DNA of 51,161 nt, taken from assembly GCA_026928325.1 (NCBI GenBank), contig JAIXKS010000047.1, positions 63,663 to 114,823 on the forward strand, written 5' to 3'. Made by a program: the position numbers and the translations under genes. Of the stretch, positions 37,820-45,994 are shown one piece after another (position 1 is the first letter of the stretch; every line of letters begins with the position of its first letter). The DNA comes from Chitinophagales bacterium. Its GTDB lineage: Bacteria; Bacteroidota; Bacteroidia; Chitinophagales; Saprospiraceae. The notes under the pieces were generated by a model. That model did not search any database, had not been told where the DNA came from, and was given only the letters and a program-made list of their open reading frames with translations.

Positions 37820-37962
37820 AACCGCTAACGTCTGACCAGCTTGCCGAAGTGGCGAATTTTTACCGATAAACTTCAATCGAAGAACGAACTTTCAATTTAT
37901 CTAAAACGTTCAATCGAAGCACTTTACCCGCCATTTTGGCAAACTGGCTGTTATGTGGTCGT
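37820..37962 (+). repeat. attC-like palindromic site 2
   Basis: The left end is ACCGCTAACGTCTGACCAGC, then TTGCCGAAGTGGCG; the right end is CGCCATTTTGGCAAACTGGC, then TGTTATG. The reverse complement of the right arm aligns with the left arm (TAAC, CCAGnTTGCC, GTGGCG versus ATGGCG). This gives an imperfect hairpin with GCTAAC and GTTATG ends. The stop codon of the minus-strand DUF262 gene (TAA, 37951-37953) lies inside the right end, as stop codons often do in integron cassettes. Confidence 0.7.
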
Positions 37963-40026
37963 TGCTCTTTCATCTTCATATTTTATCATCAATTCATCTT
38001 CAAGGTCAAATACCTGTAAAGCCAATTTTATCCTGTCAAATTTTCCAATGTTATCTAAATTCCCTTCAATGTAATAACTGTCATTTATTGGCATAGGCGT
38101 TCTTGGATTTCCTTCTGTTGGATTTTTAGTTAGTGTGAGTTTCTCTGCCAATTCAGAAGTGAAGAATTTTTGCGGTTCTAAATCAAAAAGTTGTCTAATC
38201 ACTTCTTGATACAGTTTAGCAACTTGACGCATTTCTAATTTTTGGTCGAAGAAGATAGCATAATCCAATTTCTTGCCTTTTGGGTCATCTGCTTCAAAGA
38301 TATTTACTTCTTCTCTTGATGCAATGTCTTCAAGGTCAATTTTAGGAATAGCCCAAATTTTTAAAAACCTTTCAGCGATTATATCAAATCTCCTTTTTAC
38401 TTCGGAAGTGTCCCATTTGTCAAGGATTCCAATATATTTATTCAGCCATAAACGACTGTCTTTAAATCCTGAATTTTCCAAATCTCTTTTGTCAGTAAAA
38501 TACTTATTGCTTAGTTTTGAATTATAGCCCGTCAAGGTTAAATTTCCTATTGTGTTTAGATAGTTAGATTTCATTTCGTTGTACTCATCTTGACCTAACT
38601 CTAATTTCCATTTTCCGTCTGGGTTTTGTGGGAAAATATGTTCTATGGTTATATCTGGATTTCCTTCAATTTTTACAGGTTCGTGATTTTGATAGTTTTC
38701 TAAACGCTCTAATAAGTATGTTCTGTTTTTTGAATTGATGTTATAAACGTCTTTAACTTCTAAAGAGTCAATTACTTCTTCATTTCGTGGGAAACGCTGA
38801 ACTCCTGACCTTTGCAACAAGGATTTTTGAATAGAGAATAGATAATTTTCATTATCAACCTTATCATAAAGATTCATAAATATTTTGTTGAGTGCATTGG
38901 TAGGCAATCCTACTATAAATCGTCTCCACGTATAAGTTTGAATAAGTTCTAAAATATTTACAAATGTATCTTTATCAATGGCTTGATTTATGTAATCGTC
39001 ATAGATCCTTATTAAAAATGGATAGGCTACATTTATTTCCAAACGATTGATATATTCCAATTGCTTTCTAATATCCGAATCAGTTTCATTTTTCGGGTTT
39101 ATCAGTTTGTTATAGTGTTTTGCTAAGTTCTTAATTTTATTAAGCGTGGCTTCAAGTTCATCAACTGTTGTGGTTGGGTACTTTTCCTTAAACTCCATAT
39201 AAACTTTGCTCTTATTTGGAATTTTGTTGTTTTCAACGGTTAAGTAATCCCTTATAAATTCTGAAACTCGGCTTTTATTGGAAGATTCGTCTTTCGCATA
39301 TTTTTCTATAACTTCCCAATAATCTTGGTAAATTTTGTTTTGGTCTCTGCGTTTTAAACCCATTAAAATATAATTTCGGATTAAGTCCGCTTGAGTTAGT
39401 TCTAAACCTGTTGAGTTTAAACTTTCAAAAATTCTTTGTGGGTCGTCTTTTTCACGGTCTAATGATACTTCAACAAACATTAACTTTGAAAGCCCTGAAA
39501 GAACTGCTTCAAAATTTTCTTTGATAATTCTTTCTTTAAAATAATTGTAATTATCAATTAATCTCGAAAATCCATTGAATTCTTCCTCTTGATGATTTCG
39601 CAACAAAAATTTTAAGGCTTCATCATTATTTTCAGTAGGGCGTAACTTTAACTTTTCTTCTTCGGGTGCAAATTTATTGATTAAATAAGTTTCGTTTATT
39701 TCGTTTTCAAGAGAAGTATCGCCCATTTTTTTGGCAAGTTGATAAAGCGTTAAATAAATGAGAGTTATAGTTGTAATTCTCTGCTGGCCGTCTATTATAG
39801 TAAGTTCTTTTATGCGTGAAGATGTATAAACGTCATCGTGAACATATACAATACTCCCGATAAAATGGGCATTCATTTTCTTGTTGCTTCCAACTTCAAG
39901 AATGTCGTCTAAAAGTTGTTTACATTGTGCCGTTGTCCAATCGTAATTTCTTTGATAAACAGGGATTACAAATTGGGTTTTATTTGATGATAAAAATTCT
40001 TCTACTTTAGTTTCCGTTGCTTTCAT
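37951..40026 (-). CDS. DUF262-DUF1524 protein, GmrSD-like candidate type IV restriction enzyme
   Basis: This 691-residue protein begins with a DUF262 domain (IPVYQRNYDW at 21-30, IDGQQR at 78-83, the F-x2-LNSTG-x5-DLIRNY block at 200-219). It ends with a DUF1524 HNH-type domain (EHIFPQ at 462-467, GNLTL at 494-498, N502). DUF262 is an NTP-using ParB-like module. The pair forms GmrSD-like nucleases that cut modified phage DNA. The C-terminal 120 residues are an additional domain I do not recognise. It sits between two IS copies and attC-like sites, with a promoter repeat upstream. Defence is the likely role. Confidence 0.85.
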   Translation of the reverse strand: MKATETKVEEFLSSNKTQFVIPVYQRNYDWTTAQCKQLLDDILEVGSNKKMNAHFIGSIVYVHDDVYTSSRIKELTIIDGQQRITTITLIYLTLYQLAKKMGDTSLENEINETYLINKFAPEEEKLKLRPTENNDEALKFLLRNHQEEEFNGFSRLIDNYNYFKERIIKENFEAVLSGLSKLMFVEVSLDREKDDPQRIFESLNSTGLELTQADLIRNYILMGLKRRDQNKIYQDYWEVIEKYAKDESSNKSRVSEFIRDYLTVENNKIPNKSKVYMEFKEKYPTTTVDELEATLNKIKNLAKHYNKLINPKNETDSDIRKQLEYINRLEINVAYPFLIRIYDDYINQAIDKDTFVNILELIQTYTWRRFIVGLPTNALNKIFMNLYDKVDNENYLFSIQKSLLQRSGVQRFPRNEEVIDSLEVKDVYNINSKNRTYLLERLENYQNHEPVKIEGNPDITIEHIFPQNPDGKWKLELGQDEYNEMKSNYLNTIGNLTLTGYNSKLSNKYFTDKRDLENSGFKDSRLWLNKYIGILDKWDTSEVKRRFDIIAERFLKIWAIPKIDLEDIASREEVNIFEADDPKGKKLDYAIFFDQKLEMRQVAKLYQEVIRQLFDLEPQKFFTSELAEKLTLTKNPTEGNPRTPMPINDSYYIEGNLDNIGKFDRIKLALQVFDLEDELMIKYEDERATTT

Positions 40027-40072
40027 TTAATCGTTTTATTTTATTTGTAGCGGTTTTCTTGCAATGCCACAT

Positions 40073-40210
40073 AACTCACAAATATACGAAGGTTTCACAA
40101 ATGCCAAAATTTTTTATTCCATTGTTTTTCAATATAATAACTTTTTTTATTAACTTGAGATATTTATAATACGAAGCTATGAAGATATTCAAAATGCGAA
40201 GTTAGGTTTA
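40073..40210 (-). repeat. 138-bp promoter-bearing repeat, copy A
   Basis: This segment reappears at 45205-45342 with about eight differences and no gaps. Read on the minus strand it contains TTTTG, 18 bases, then TATATTTG, a Bacteroidota-type promoter directed at the DUF262 gene 46 bases away. The two copies lie upstream of different minus-strand defence candidates. Confidence 0.85.
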
Positions 40211-40213
40211 TTT

Positions 40214-40239
40214 CCTGCCGTTTTTGCCAAACTGATGTT
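40214..40239 (+). repeat. attC-like arm 3, target of IS copy 2
   Basis: CCTGCCGTTTTTGCCAAACT, then GATGTT, closely resembles the right arm of site 1 (CCGCCTATTGCCAATACG, then GATGTT) and site 2. The IS begins within this hexamer. The left arm of the site is not obvious; a GTAGCGG...CCACATAAC segment at 40048-40075 may belong to it. Confidence 0.55.
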
Positions 40240-40341
40240 CAAGCGACACCTACGGTGAGCGATAGTAGTACCAAAAGGCACTAACAATTCACAAAAGATC
40301 CCACTTTTACCTTTCATTTATTAACGTTAAAAATAATTATC

Positions 40342-41244
40342 ATGCAAGGTAACACAATTTCATCAAATGTGCTCAATGAAAGCGGAAAAAATTGGATTGA
40401 GCGGAGTTTTCGGGTATTAAAAGTGCAGGAATATGGCAAGGGAAGCGTCCGTAATTACATACAGGAACTGACATTGCTGTTTAAATTTTACAACGATATG
40501 CAGGTTGAGGAACTACGCCAGGAGCATATCGAACAGTATCTGTTGTTTATCAAAGAGCACCATAAGGTAGGTCGTGCCAAATGCCGCAGTGTGGCACAGG
40601 CATGCAGTTTTTTCTTCAAAAAGGTAATGCCTGTGACTTATGTAGTACCCAGCAATCTGTATCCCAAAAAGCAGTTTCAGTTGCCCGATATTATGACAGA
40701 GGATCAGGTGTTGCAACTGTTTAAAGCGGAGTTGACGCTGAAGGAGCGATGTGTGGTAGGCTTGCTGTATGGTACGGGTATGCGCATCAGTGAAGTGTGC
40801 AACATGAGAATCAGGGATATCGACAGTGCCAATAAGCGAATCAAAGTAGTACAAGGCAAAGGCGGCAAAGACAGGTTTACCTTACTTCCGCAGACGTTGC
40901 TGACAGATCTTCGGGCGTATTATGTGGCAGCAGGTCGTCCAGAAGAGTATTTGTTTACGAGTACGCAAACCCGTCGTGCGGTTCATGTACGGAGCATGCA
41001 GGTAGTAGTGAACGGAGCGATGCAGAAAGCAGGCTTTGAAAGCGGACGGTTTACGGCACATACGCTACGCCACAGCTTTGCTACCCACATGCTCAATCAG
41101 GGTAACAATATCCACGTGATCAAAACCTTACTTGGTCATAGTAAGTTGGAAACGACGATGATATATCTCCACTTACAGCATCATACACAGTTGGGCATAG
41201 TATCGCCAATGGAAAAACTGAGCAGTGGAACAAGCACAGATTAA
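40342..41244 (+). CDS. Tyrosine recombinase of the IS element, copy 2
   Basis: The 300-residue product is identical to that of copy 1, with all catalytic residues (R148, H240, R243, H266, Y275). The lack of divergence points to a recent duplication or gene conversion between the two elements. Confidence 0.93.
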   Translation: MQGNTISSNVLNESGKNWIERSFRVLKVQEYGKGSVRNYIQELTLLFKFYNDMQVEELRQEHIEQYLLFIKEHHKVGRAKCRSVAQACSFFFKKVMPVTYVVPSNLYPKKQFQLPDIMTEDQVLQLFKAELTLKERCVVGLLYGTGMRISEVCNMRIRDIDSANKRIKVVQGKGGKDRFTLLPQTLLTDLRAYYVAAGRPEEYLFTSTQTRRAVHVRSMQVVVNGAMQKAGFESGRFTAHTLRHSFATHMLNQGNNIHVIKTLLGHSKLETTMIYLHLQHHTQLGIVSPMEKLSSGTSTD

Positions 41245-42436
41245 GCAGTTATTACAGCGAAAAATCTTTGATCATCCATCCACTAAACAATTCAATCCAT
41301 ACAGCCAAAAAGTACTGAGGCGACTGTCAGATTGCCACACGGCGCGCATAGGCAAACACGTCTATGGATGTAGTCATTGCGATCACGTACATCATCAGTA
41401 TCATAGCTGTGGCAATCGGCATTGTCCGAATTGCGGCGGACTCAGGCGGGAACAATGGTTGCAGGATAGACACAGTGAACTGCTGCCGACGACGTACTTC
41501 CATTTGGTATTTACGCTTCCGGCGGAACTGCGAAGTTTGGTCATGGGCAATCGAAAAGTATTGTTTGGCTTGCTATTTGAAGCCGGTACTTATACGCTGA
41601 GAAAGCTGGGTAATGACGGAAAATATTTAGGAGGTACACCAGGCATCATCAGTATATTGCATACGAATGGACAGGATCTGACCTTTCATCCGCATGTGCA
41701 TAGTATCGTGACAGGCGGCGGATTGGACAAGGAGGGCTTATGGAAGAAAGAAAAGCGAAAATGCGGCAATTTTCTGTTTCCGAGGCGAGCGATGGAAAAG
41801 ATATTCAAGGGATATTTTCTGGACAGAGTACAACAATTAAAAAAGTCAGGCGCTCTAAAAGTCAAAGACGAGGACCAGCACAAGATCATGTTAGAAACGG
41901 TCCGTTACAAGAAGTGGAATGTGTATGCCAAAGCGCCATTTGGCGGACCAGAGCAGGTGTTGGAATATTTAGGTAGATATACGCACAAAGTAGCGATCAG
42001 CACGCATCGAATCAAAGAGATAACAGCAGAAACAATCACATTTCGGTACAAGGATTATCAGGACGGGCATAAGCAAAAAGAGATGACGCTGAGCCATGAG
42101 GAATTTTTGCGAAGGTTTGAGCAACACATCTTACCGAGAGGATTTGTAAAGATACGGCACAGTGGATTTTTGAGTCATCAGCACAAGGGCGCACGCATCA
42201 AAAGTATCTGCGAACAGTTGGCAATAGCACCACCACCTCGCAAGGTAAAGCTACCTGTACAGATATTGGCAGCGATGACGTATGGTGTGGATATCACGCT
42301 GTGCAGCGTATGTAATATCGGCAAATTGGAGCGCATAGCCACGTATGTGAATGTGTCGAAAACAGGCGTTGAATTGGTAAATATCGAAAATATGAGAAAC
42401 CGAGGATCTCCTCAAAAAATACCAATACTAAAATGA
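41225..42436 (+). CDS. IS91-like HUH transposase, copy 2
   Basis: The 403-residue product is identical to that of copy 1, including the zinc cysteines, HPHVH (155-159) and YLGRY (248-252). It starts at GTG inside the recombinase gene. Confidence 0.95.
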   Translation: MEQAQIKQLLQRKIFDHPSTKQFNPYSQKVLRRLSDCHTARIGKHVYGCSHCDHVHHQYHSCGNRHCPNCGGLRREQWLQDRHSELLPTTYFHLVFTLPAELRSLVMGNRKVLFGLLFEAGTYTLRKLGNDGKYLGGTPGIISILHTNGQDLTFHPHVHSIVTGGGLDKEGLWKKEKRKCGNFLFPRRAMEKIFKGYFLDRVQQLKKSGALKVKDEDQHKIMLETVRYKKWNVYAKAPFGGPEQVLEYLGRYTHKVAISTHRIKEITAETITFRYKDYQDGHKQKEMTLSHEEFLRRFEQHILPRGFVKIRHSGFLSHQHKGARIKSICEQLAIAPPPRKVKLPVQILAAMTYGVDITLCSVCNIGKLERIATYVNVSKTGVELVNIENMRNRGSPQKIPILK

Positions 42437-42576
42437 CAAAGAAAGAAACAAAACAGATCGGCAAAAGAAAGCAAAACACCTGCATTGTGGGTAAGGGCAT
42501 CTATATGCCTGAAGGAAATCTAAACATTAAAATCGCTACAAAGAAAAGAAAGTTGACCTACAAAAAACCACGGTAA
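42433..42576 (+). CDS. Small basic protein of the IS element, 47 residues, copy 2
   Basis: It has the same ATGA-coupled frame as in copy 1 and the same Lys/Arg-rich product. Preservation in two copies does not prove selection because the copies are recent. Confidence 0.5.
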   Translation: MTKKETKQIGKRKQNTCIVGKGIYMPEGNLNIKIATKKRKLTYKKPR

Positions 42577-42640
42577 GGAGACTACAAAAGCTACAAAACC
42601 ACCTACGTTCTAAAGCTGGTGTCGCTGAACAACGTATAGC

Positions 42641-42679
42641 AAAAAGCCCAGAGACTTCAAAGTTCTGGGCTTTTCTTTT
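42641..42679 (+). terminator. Intrinsic terminator at the IS 3' end, copy 2
   Basis: The hairpin is the same as at 37157 (AAAAGCCCAGA with TCTGGGCTTTT and a T-run), shifted by 5,484 bases. Confidence 0.85.
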
Positions 42680-42780
42680 TTATTTGGGCTTTCTTCTATA
42701 CGTCATGATGTTGAACAAAACCTCCGGTAGCCTTCCGCACTAATCCGTAAATTTGCCATTCAATTTTAAAAATATTAGTT

Positions 42781-43141
42781 ATGGCAACAAAAAAATCGTC
42801 GGAAGCATTAAGAACCAGCAAGTACCTTAATCGTGCCTGCGACAAAGTTACAGGATTTTCAGAATTATTAGTGCTCTGTCCACAAAAAAATCTTAATGAA
42901 ATGTCGTTCTTTTTTCAAATCTCATCGTTAAAAATACTCGCCATAGTTACCACTATGCCTGTGTTTTCGCCTTGATCTTTAAAAAAACAACTTCCATTAT
43001 TATTTAAGTCTTTTTATAGACAGAGCACTAGCAAGGTTCAGACGAAATATTTCAATTCTTGGGTGCAGCAAGCGGAAATTTGATAATTACAGTCGTCATG
43101 TTGCAGTTGTGGATCGTTTGCAATCAAACCAAGGAAAATAG
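42781..43141 (+). pseudogene. Tyrosine recombinase N-terminal remnant interrupted by a MITE
   Basis: Removing the MITE and one TA restores an open frame: MATKKSSEALRTSKYLNRAC, DKVTGFSELL, then ARFRRNISILGCSKRKFDNY, SRHVAVV. The last part resembles the SAM-like DNA-binding domain of IS-associated tyrosine recombinases. After about residue 55 similarity ends and a TAG follows (43139-43141). The catalytic domain is absent. A -7-like box TAAATTTG (42748-42755) precedes it. This is a relic of another mobile element, different from the recombinase of the flanking IS. Confidence 0.7.
42871..43028 (+). repeat. MITE copy R4, complete, with TA target duplication
   Basis: The 158-bp element GTGCTCTGTCCAC...GACAGAGCAC is flanked by TA at 42869-42870 and 43029-43030. 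It has the CATAGT-TACC-ACTATG hairpin. Because the host frame is known on both sides, this copy proves TA duplication: deleting element plus one TA restores codons for E-L-L-A-R-F. Confidence 0.93.
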
Positions 43142-43263
43142 GAAGAATACGGTAATACAGCCTATTTGCTTCTACATCTAAGAAAGAAGCTCGGGATTTC
43201 GCCTATTACTTATCCATAAAAACAAATCGATAAACCCATAAGGGAGACTATGTAGCCGGTTTC

Positions 43264-43320
43264 GTTCAACAGCGGTTTCATGGCTTGCACTTCGTGCGCC
43301 ACGAAACCTTAGTTATTGGC
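43264..43320 (-). repeat. attC-like hairpin site 4
   Basis: GGTTTCATGGC (43274-43284) pairs imperfectly with GCCACGAAACC (43298-43308); GCAC-TTC-GTGC forms the inner loop. Outside lie GTTCAAC and GTTATTGGC ends. On the minus strand the site begins about 25 bases after the nuclease gene stop and its far end reads GTTGAAC, matching GTTRRRY. It resembles a short attC. Confidence 0.6.
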
Positions 43321-43343
43321 AACTGGTGTTTGTTTTATCTCGT

Positions 43344-43847
43344 TTATTTGATTTTAATTTCTGCTTGCACGTCAAGTCTGAAACCATTTGTCCTTTCAAA
43401 AAAGGCTTTTCTTTCTGCTGTGTCAATTACTGTAAAATTTGGGTGCTTTCTGTTACACGCAAAAGCTTTTTTATAGCGAAAATTATAAAGGTCGTGATTT
43501 TCTGAAATTAACTTTATCGTGTTTTCTAATTGTCCCTTTGCATAGGAAATCCAACCGCCTGTGCTTTGTTTTTTCAACTCCACTAAATACAAACTTTCAG
43601 TAAAAGTTAACATGCCGTCACAAGAACTTTCTTTTTCCTTTGTTCCTGCTTTATAAACGATTGTGCAATTGTCTATGGCTGTAAATGAGATGTCAATTTT
43701 ATCGTCATTTGTAACTTTTGCAATCCATTTTGTATCATCTGCTGTGTCTGTGTATGCTTTTGTTCCGTTTTGGTCATCACATACTCCAAACTGCCTTTCG
43801 TTTCTTGAAGATTCTTTACAGTTTGTTTCAAAAAAGTTCACACTCAT
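43344..43847 (-). CDS. PD-(D/E)XK nuclease-like protein, partner of an ABC-type ATPase
   Basis: This 167-residue protein shows a likely PD-(D/E)XK core: D77 in SSCDGMLTF, then E90-L-K92 in LYLVELKKQ, then a helix with GQLENTI (about 105-111). There is no signal peptide. It starts inside the stop of the ATPase gene (ATGA overlap), so the two are made together. By analogy with other ATPase-nuclease pairs, the ATPase would sense phage and the nuclease cut DNA or RNA. The nuclease call is based on motif spacing and is inference. An attC-like site follows the stop. Confidence 0.6.
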   Translation of the reverse strand: MSVNFFETNCKESSRNERQFGVCDDQNGTKAYTDTADDTKWIAKVTNDDKIDISFTAIDNCTIVYKAGTKEKESSCDGMLTFTESLYLVELKKQSTGGWISYAKGQLENTIKLISENHDLYNFRYKKAFACNRKHPNFTVIDTAERKAFFERTNGFRLDVQAEIKIK

Positions 43848-45091
43848 AATTCTTGCTCAATTTCAAGTAAAGAATCAAAAAGCAAGTTGCTTTCCGCTAA
43901 TGTTTTGTTTAGGAAATTTTTGTCGGAAGGTATTCCGTCAATAGTTTCTAATTTTTTAATGCTCCCATCTTTTTCGTCTAACTGATATACAACTACATTG
44001 TTAGCAGAAACCAATGAATCTTTTGGAACGAATTGATACAATTTGGTCAATAAAATATCTCTATTTGATGATTTTCTGATTTTATTATCCAAATATTCGG
44101 CTTGAATGGCAATGCTTAAATAATTGATAATATACGGACTGTGTGTCGTCAAAATTAGTTTGTTGCCTTTGTTCATTGCATTACATTTCAATAAACTTTG
44201 TAACATTTGCCATTGCGAAGTTGGGAAAAGATTTTGTTCGGGTTCTTCTACAATATTTATGAAAGCTGTCTTATTGAATTTTGCTGAAAGAACGGACAAG
44301 GCAACTCTTTTTTGTTCGTCAGTTAAGTTGTTGTTGTTCCAAATTTCTTCAACACCTTTTTTGAAACGTTGCATTTCATCACTGCTCATCGTTTCTTTGT
44401 TTGTTTCACTTTGTTTTTTTACAGATTTAGACAAATAACTAGAAACTAAATATAACGGAACAAGAGATTGAAAACCGCTTGATGCTTCGGTTAATTTCAC
44501 TTTGTAGCCTTCTCCTTTTAGGTTCAAAGTGTCATTCAGTTTGTCGTATTCTACACCAACATTATTTATAGGTAGATTTTCCAAACCTTTCATTTCATTT
44601 TTTGCGTTATCAAACTCTGTCAGAAATTCCTTTAACGAATCAGATGAAAGTTTTAATTCCTTTGGCGTTTTAACGTAAGCAATAAAATTTCTTTCGGCAG
44701 GCACATACATAATTTGTGGAAGTGGGTACTCCTTGTTATGCACTTCGCTGATTGTCAAAGAGCCATTTTCATAAACAATAGAAAACGCATCTCCTTCATA
44801 TTCAAGCACAGTTTTATCAACTCCATTTATTCTGAAGTAATTTTCAAGGCGATGATAGTTTAGATATTGGTTTTTAAGTTTGTTTTTTCGCTCAAACCAT
44901 TTTTTATTGTAATCGCCTCTGACAAGAGCTTTTTCAATCCATGTAAAAGTAGAAATTAATTTTGCGACTGTGCTTTTACCCGCACCTTGATTGCCGATAA
45001 AAACAGTAACCTTTTTTATGTCAATCCAACCGTCATTGCTTGAAAAGCCTTCTTTGATTGGTCCAAAATTCTTTATTCTGATTCTGCTCAT
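43844..45091 (-). CDS. ABC-type AAA ATPase (AAA_15/OLD-like), candidate defence sensor
   Basis: This 415-residue protein has Walker A GNQGAGKST (33-41), an ABC signature-like TEASSGFQSL (201-210), Walker B INIVEEPEQNLFP (278-290) and H-loop LTTHSPYIIN (314-323). The insert between A and signature (about 60-200) lacks long coiled coils, so it is not a full SMC. Such ATPases pair with nuclease or toprim partners in systems such as PARIS, Septu and Gabija, but the partner here is a small PD-(D/E)XK protein. A CGAATTTA box at 45112-45119 and a 138-bp promoter repeat lie upstream. Confidence 0.85.
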   Translation of the reverse strand: MSRIRIKNFGPIKEGFSSNDGWIDIKKVTVFIGNQGAGKSTVAKLISTFTWIEKALVRGDYNKKWFERKNKLKNQYLNYHRLENYFRINGVDKTVLEYEGDAFSIVYENGSLTISEVHNKEYPLPQIMYVPAERNFIAYVKTPKELKLSSDSLKEFLTEFDNAKNEMKGLENLPINNVGVEYDKLNDTLNLKGEGYKVKLTEASSGFQSLVPLYLVSSYLSKSVKKQSETNKETMSSDEMQRFKKGVEEIWNNNNLTDEQKRVALSVLSAKFNKTAFINIVEEPEQNLFPTSQWQMLQSLLKCNAMNKGNKLILTTHSPYIINYLSIAIQAEYLDNKIRKSSNRDILLTKLYQFVPKDSLVSANNVVVYQLDEKDGSIKKLETIDGIPSDKNFLNKTLAESNLLFDSLLEIEQEL

Positions 45092-45204
45092 TTTTTTAAA
45101 CGTGTATGGTGCGAATTTACAATTTTATATCCAATTATTTTGCTATAAGAGAGTAAATTATTGTAAGTCGATTCTGTCGTGGCGTATCGTGTACACTTGC
45201 TTCC

Positions 45205-45342
45205 AACTCACAAATATACGAAGGTTTCACAAATGCCAAAATTTTTTATTCCACTGTTTTTCAATATAATAATTTTTTTTATTAACTTGAGATATTTATA
45301 ATACGAAGCTAGGAAGATATTTAAAATATTATGTTAGGTTTA
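45205..45342 (-). repeat. 138-bp promoter-bearing repeat, copy B
   Basis: It is about 94 percent identical by eye to 40073-40210, ungapped. The TTTTG-18-TATATTTG promoter is unchanged and points towards the ATPase-nuclease operon, 113 bases away. The differences cluster at the far end (45325-45335). Confidence 0.85.
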
Positions 45343-45607
45343 ATTCCAAATTTTATAGATTCTTACTTGTACGTCACTATAAAAAGGTGATTTGAATCCA
45401 TGTTCATCCTGCTTAACGAATGAGGCATTTTTGCCAATCCATATCGATACCGCGATAATACTTTTTTATCGAAAAAGTAGATGTAAAAGAATTAGCGAGT
45501 ATAGTGGAAGGATGGTTCTTGATAGTTTTATACCCACCTCGAGGCAAAACCATCTTCATGATTAAACAACTATTTTTTATATGACTTATTGGACGTATTG
45601 AATTTTT

Positions 45608-45955
45608 TTAGAAGCCTAATTGCTGTTTTTGAGTCCATAAAATTATAAATACAAGAAGTGAGCACAAAGTTCCGAACGGAAGATACCACAAGGTGAGCAA
45701 GGCATTGATAAGCCCAAAATTATAAGTCCAACTTGAGTTCGTCCACAGTCCATAAAGCCAAACGAGCCAAAGCAGCCCGAAAATGATAAAAAGTGGACCG
45801 AGTTTAAAAACATCGATACTTAACTTCTCCAATAAGATCGCCCAAGGTCCTGGTTTTTCGGGACCGATATACTTTCCTTGAAGCATCACATAAATCCCGT
45901 CTATAAGCATATATCCACCGTTTAAAAGCCCGAGTATGGTCAAAAGTATTTTCAT
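45608..45955 (-). CDS. Uncharacterised membrane protein, 115 residues
   Basis: Four hydrophobic helices are visible (about 3-22, 50-70, 78-92, 95-110). Tryptophan is frequent. No family is recognised. It is 39 bases downstream of the EreA/ChaN-like gene on the same strand and may be co-transcribed. Confidence 0.5.
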   Translation of the reverse strand: MKILLTILGLLNGGYMLIDGIYVMLQGKYIGPEKPGPWAILLEKLSIDVFKLGPLFIIFGLLWLVWLYGLWTNSSWTYNFGLINALLTLWYLPFGTLCSLLVFIILWTQKQQLGF

Positions 45956-45994
45956 TTTGTATGGATTTTTTGTTGAATCGAACTACTTTTTCTG

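Larger units (their letters stand above)
40234..42712 (+). mobile_element. Insertion element copy 2
   Basis: This is a second copy of the element at 34750-37228, offset by exactly 5,484 bases in the same orientation. Its 5' neighbour is an attC-like arm and its 3' neighbour begins GAACAAAACC. GATGTT is again at both ends. Together the two copies frame a 3-kb DUF420 and DUF262 segment like a composite transposon. Confidence 0.9.
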
